15,149 bases of DNA, taken from positions 1 to 15,149 of the forward strand of contig JAFTMP010000137.1 of assembly GCA_017452335.1 (NCBI GenBank), in the 5' to 3' direction. The position numbers and the translations under genes were made by a program. Below, piece after piece: positions 13,670-15,149 of the stretch. The notes below the pieces were generated by a model. It made no database searches, was not told the origin of the DNA, and was given only the letters and a program-made list of their open reading frames with translations. The first letter of the stretch is position 1; each line of letters opens with the position of its first letter. This stretch comes from Clostridia bacterium. Lineage in GTDB: Bacteria; Bacillota; Clostridia; Oscillospirales; CAG-272.

Positions 13670-15149
13670 TTCCGTCATTCCAATATTTTATGCCTGCGAC
13701 GGCGCTTTTGTGAAATACACCGTCGTTTCGATGTATTCCATGATCCAAAACGCCTCCAAAGACACCTCTTACCGCATCCACATTCTGCACACCGATATTT
13801 CAGAGGAAATGAAGGCTGTGGCTTTAAGCCTGGCAAACGAGCAGTTTGAAGTGGTATTCAACGACGTAACCGACTATTTGAACGCTATTTCCAAGAAGCT
13901 TCCCATCAGAGATTACTATTCCAAGACCACCTATTACCGCTTTTTCATTGCCGAGATGTTCCCCGAATACAAAAAGGCGATCTATGTAGACAGCGACACC
14001 GTGTTTCAAGGAGATGTTGCCCAACTGTTTAACCACGAGCTTGGCGACAATTACGTGGGCGCCTGCCACGAGCAGGCAATGGTGCAGGTGGACGAATACG
14101 GCACATACGCCGAAAAGGTGGTGGGCATTAGCCGTCACAACTTTTTCAACGCAGGCATGATGCTGATCAACTGCACGCTTTTCAGAGAAAAAAAGGTGCT
14201 GGATCAATTTTTAAAATACTTAAAGGTCTATGATTTCGTGGTGACCCAGGACGAGGACTATCTGAACCTCATTTGCAAGGATCACGTGCTCTTCCTTGAC
14301 CAGCGCTGGAATACCGAAATTTTCGGGGAGATCCCCTACCCGATAGAAGAGGCAAATCTGCTTCACTACATCATGACCAGCAAGCCCTGGCACTACGATC
14401 ACTGCCGCCACGCCGATGTGTTTTGGAACTACGCCGAAAAGACGGCAGTATATGATGCCATCAAGGCAGAGCTGGAGGCTTACACCGACGAGCAGAGAGC
14501 AAACGATGATCTGGTGCTTGAAAATCTCTTAAAGCTGGCAGTGAAGGAGACCAACAAGGAAGACAACTACTTAAATCAGCTCAACAAAAAAAGAGCCGCG
14601 GATCGGGTGGCGATCCTTGAAAAAATCGCCGAATACGAGCGTGCGGGCAGATTTGACGAGGACGTGGAGGAGGATCCCCCCTCCAAGGAATTAAAGCCCG
14701 AGGATATCGACTACTACCGCGAGGGCGTGGTGGCAAAAGCCAAGGCGCAGGCGGCTTATGCGGCGGCAAGAACCTTCGTTTATAAGCTCATTGATGACAA
14801 AAAGCTGATCGTGAAGGACATCAAGGGGCTTGAGCACTTCAAAAATCTGCAAAGCGGTGCCATCATCACCTGCAACCACTTCAACGCCTTTGACAGCTTT
14901 GCCATTCAAATGGCGTATGAAGCGGCAGACCAGAAGGAGCGCACCTTCTACCGCATCATCCGCGAAGGAAACTACACCTCCTTCCCCGGTTTTTACGGGA
15001 TGTTAATGCGCAATTGCTACACCCTGCCCCTTTCCTCCAACCACAAGACTCTAAGAAAATTCAACGAGGCAACCACCACTCTGCTTCAGCGGGGCAACTT
15101 CGTGTTGGTCTATCCCGAGCAGAGCATGTGGTGGAACTACCGCAAGCCA
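13662..15149 (+). CDS. GT8 glycosyltransferase fused to a PlsC-type acyltransferase (partial, runs off window)
   Basis: From the ATG at 13662 the frame stays open for all 496 codons to the window end. Residues 1-265 are a GT8 domain: D110-S-D112 (DxD), 'FFNAGMMLIN' at 161-170, 'TQDEDYLN' at 195-202 and 'LLHYIMTSKPWHY' at 233-245. Residues about 265-365 form a charged, helical linker. From about 366 a PlsC-type acyltransferase begins, with 'TCNHFNAFD' giving a standard H-X4-D (H406, D411) and 'VYPEQSMWWNY' at 483-493 as the second block. The end is missing. The GT8 part differs from the preceding GT8 protein, and the acyltransferase part differs from the free one upstream. Fusion of sugar and acyl transfer in one chain suggests both act on one product, perhaps a glycolipid or an acylated glycan. 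Both domain calls are firm; the joint role is inference. Confidence 0.88.
   Translation, partial: MNNSVIPIFYACDGAFVKYTVVSMYSMIQNASKDTSYRIHILHTDISEEMKAVALSLANEQFEVVFNDVTDYLNAISKKLPIRDYYSKTTYYRFFIAEMFPEYKKAIYVDSDTVFQGDVAQLFNHELGDNYVGACHEQAMVQVDEYGTYAEKVVGISRHNFFNAGMMLINCTLFREKKVLDQFLKYLKVYDFVVTQDEDYLNLICKDHVLFLDQRWNTEIFGEIPYPIEEANLLHYIMTSKPWHYDHCRHADVFWNYAEKTAVYDAIKAELEAYTDEQRANDDLVLENLLKLAVKETNKEDNYLNQLNKKRAADRVAILEKIAEYERAGRFDEDVEEDPPSKELKPEDIDYYREGVVAKAKAQAAYAAARTFVYKLIDDKKLIVKDIKGLEHFKNLQSGAIITCNHFNAFDSFAIQMAYEAADQKERTFYRIIREGNYTSFPGFYGMLMRNCYTLPLSSNHKTLRKFNEATTTLLQRGNFVLVYPEQSMWWNYRKP

Overview
The window looks like chromosomal DNA of an uncultured anaerobic Clostridia-type bacterium (Bacillota). 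The signs are strong AGGAGG-type ribosome sites, TTGACA-N17-TATAAT-like promoters, a BlaI/BlaR1 (M56) pair with a long clostridial-style extracellular tail, a small ferredoxin:thioredoxin reductase catalytic protein, and a Gram-positive CpsB/C/D plus LCP capsule set. Base composition is about 50% G+C over most of it. No tRNA, rRNA, insertion sequence or CRISPR array was seen. Genus-level placement is not possible from the sequence alone.

Layout, left to right. (1) 1-2424, plus strand: the last 53 codons of a DUF1854-type protein, then a large ABC exporter half-transporter with an unusual N-terminal domain and a four-cysteine zinc ribbon. A bidirectional terminator closes this unit. (2) 2487-3065, minus strand: a two-gene redox cassette, FTR catalytic protein then thioredoxin, with its own promoter. 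(3) 3094-7079, plus strand: BlaI-type repressor, VanZ-like membrane protein and BlaR1-type sensor protease. The promoter is covered by two inverted repeats that match the TACA/TGTA operator style of BlaI. The BlaR1 gene has an 84-nt in-frame tandem duplication at its start and an apparent one-base frameshift near 6403 that cuts off its last ~225 codons. (4) 11362-7139, minus strand: a compact polysaccharide-control operon reading cpsC, cpsD (tyrosine kinase), cpsB (PHP phosphatase), a secreted/anchored protein and an LCP ligase, ended by a strong terminator and containing no glycosyltransferase. (5) 11464-15149, plus strand: a MarR-type regulator with two palindromes flanking its promoter elements, then an acyltransferase, a GT8 glycosyltransferase, and a fused GT8-acyltransferase protein that runs off the window.

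How the genes work together. Regions 3 to 5 are all cell-envelope functions: antibiotic or cell-wall stress sensing, polysaccharide length control and attachment, and what may be glycolipid or acylated-glycan synthesis. Region 5 is the best candidate for something undescribed. It holds two acyltransferase domains and two GT8 domains in translationally coupled genes under a MarR regulator, with one of each domain fused in a single polypeptide. Its product cannot be named from sequence alone.
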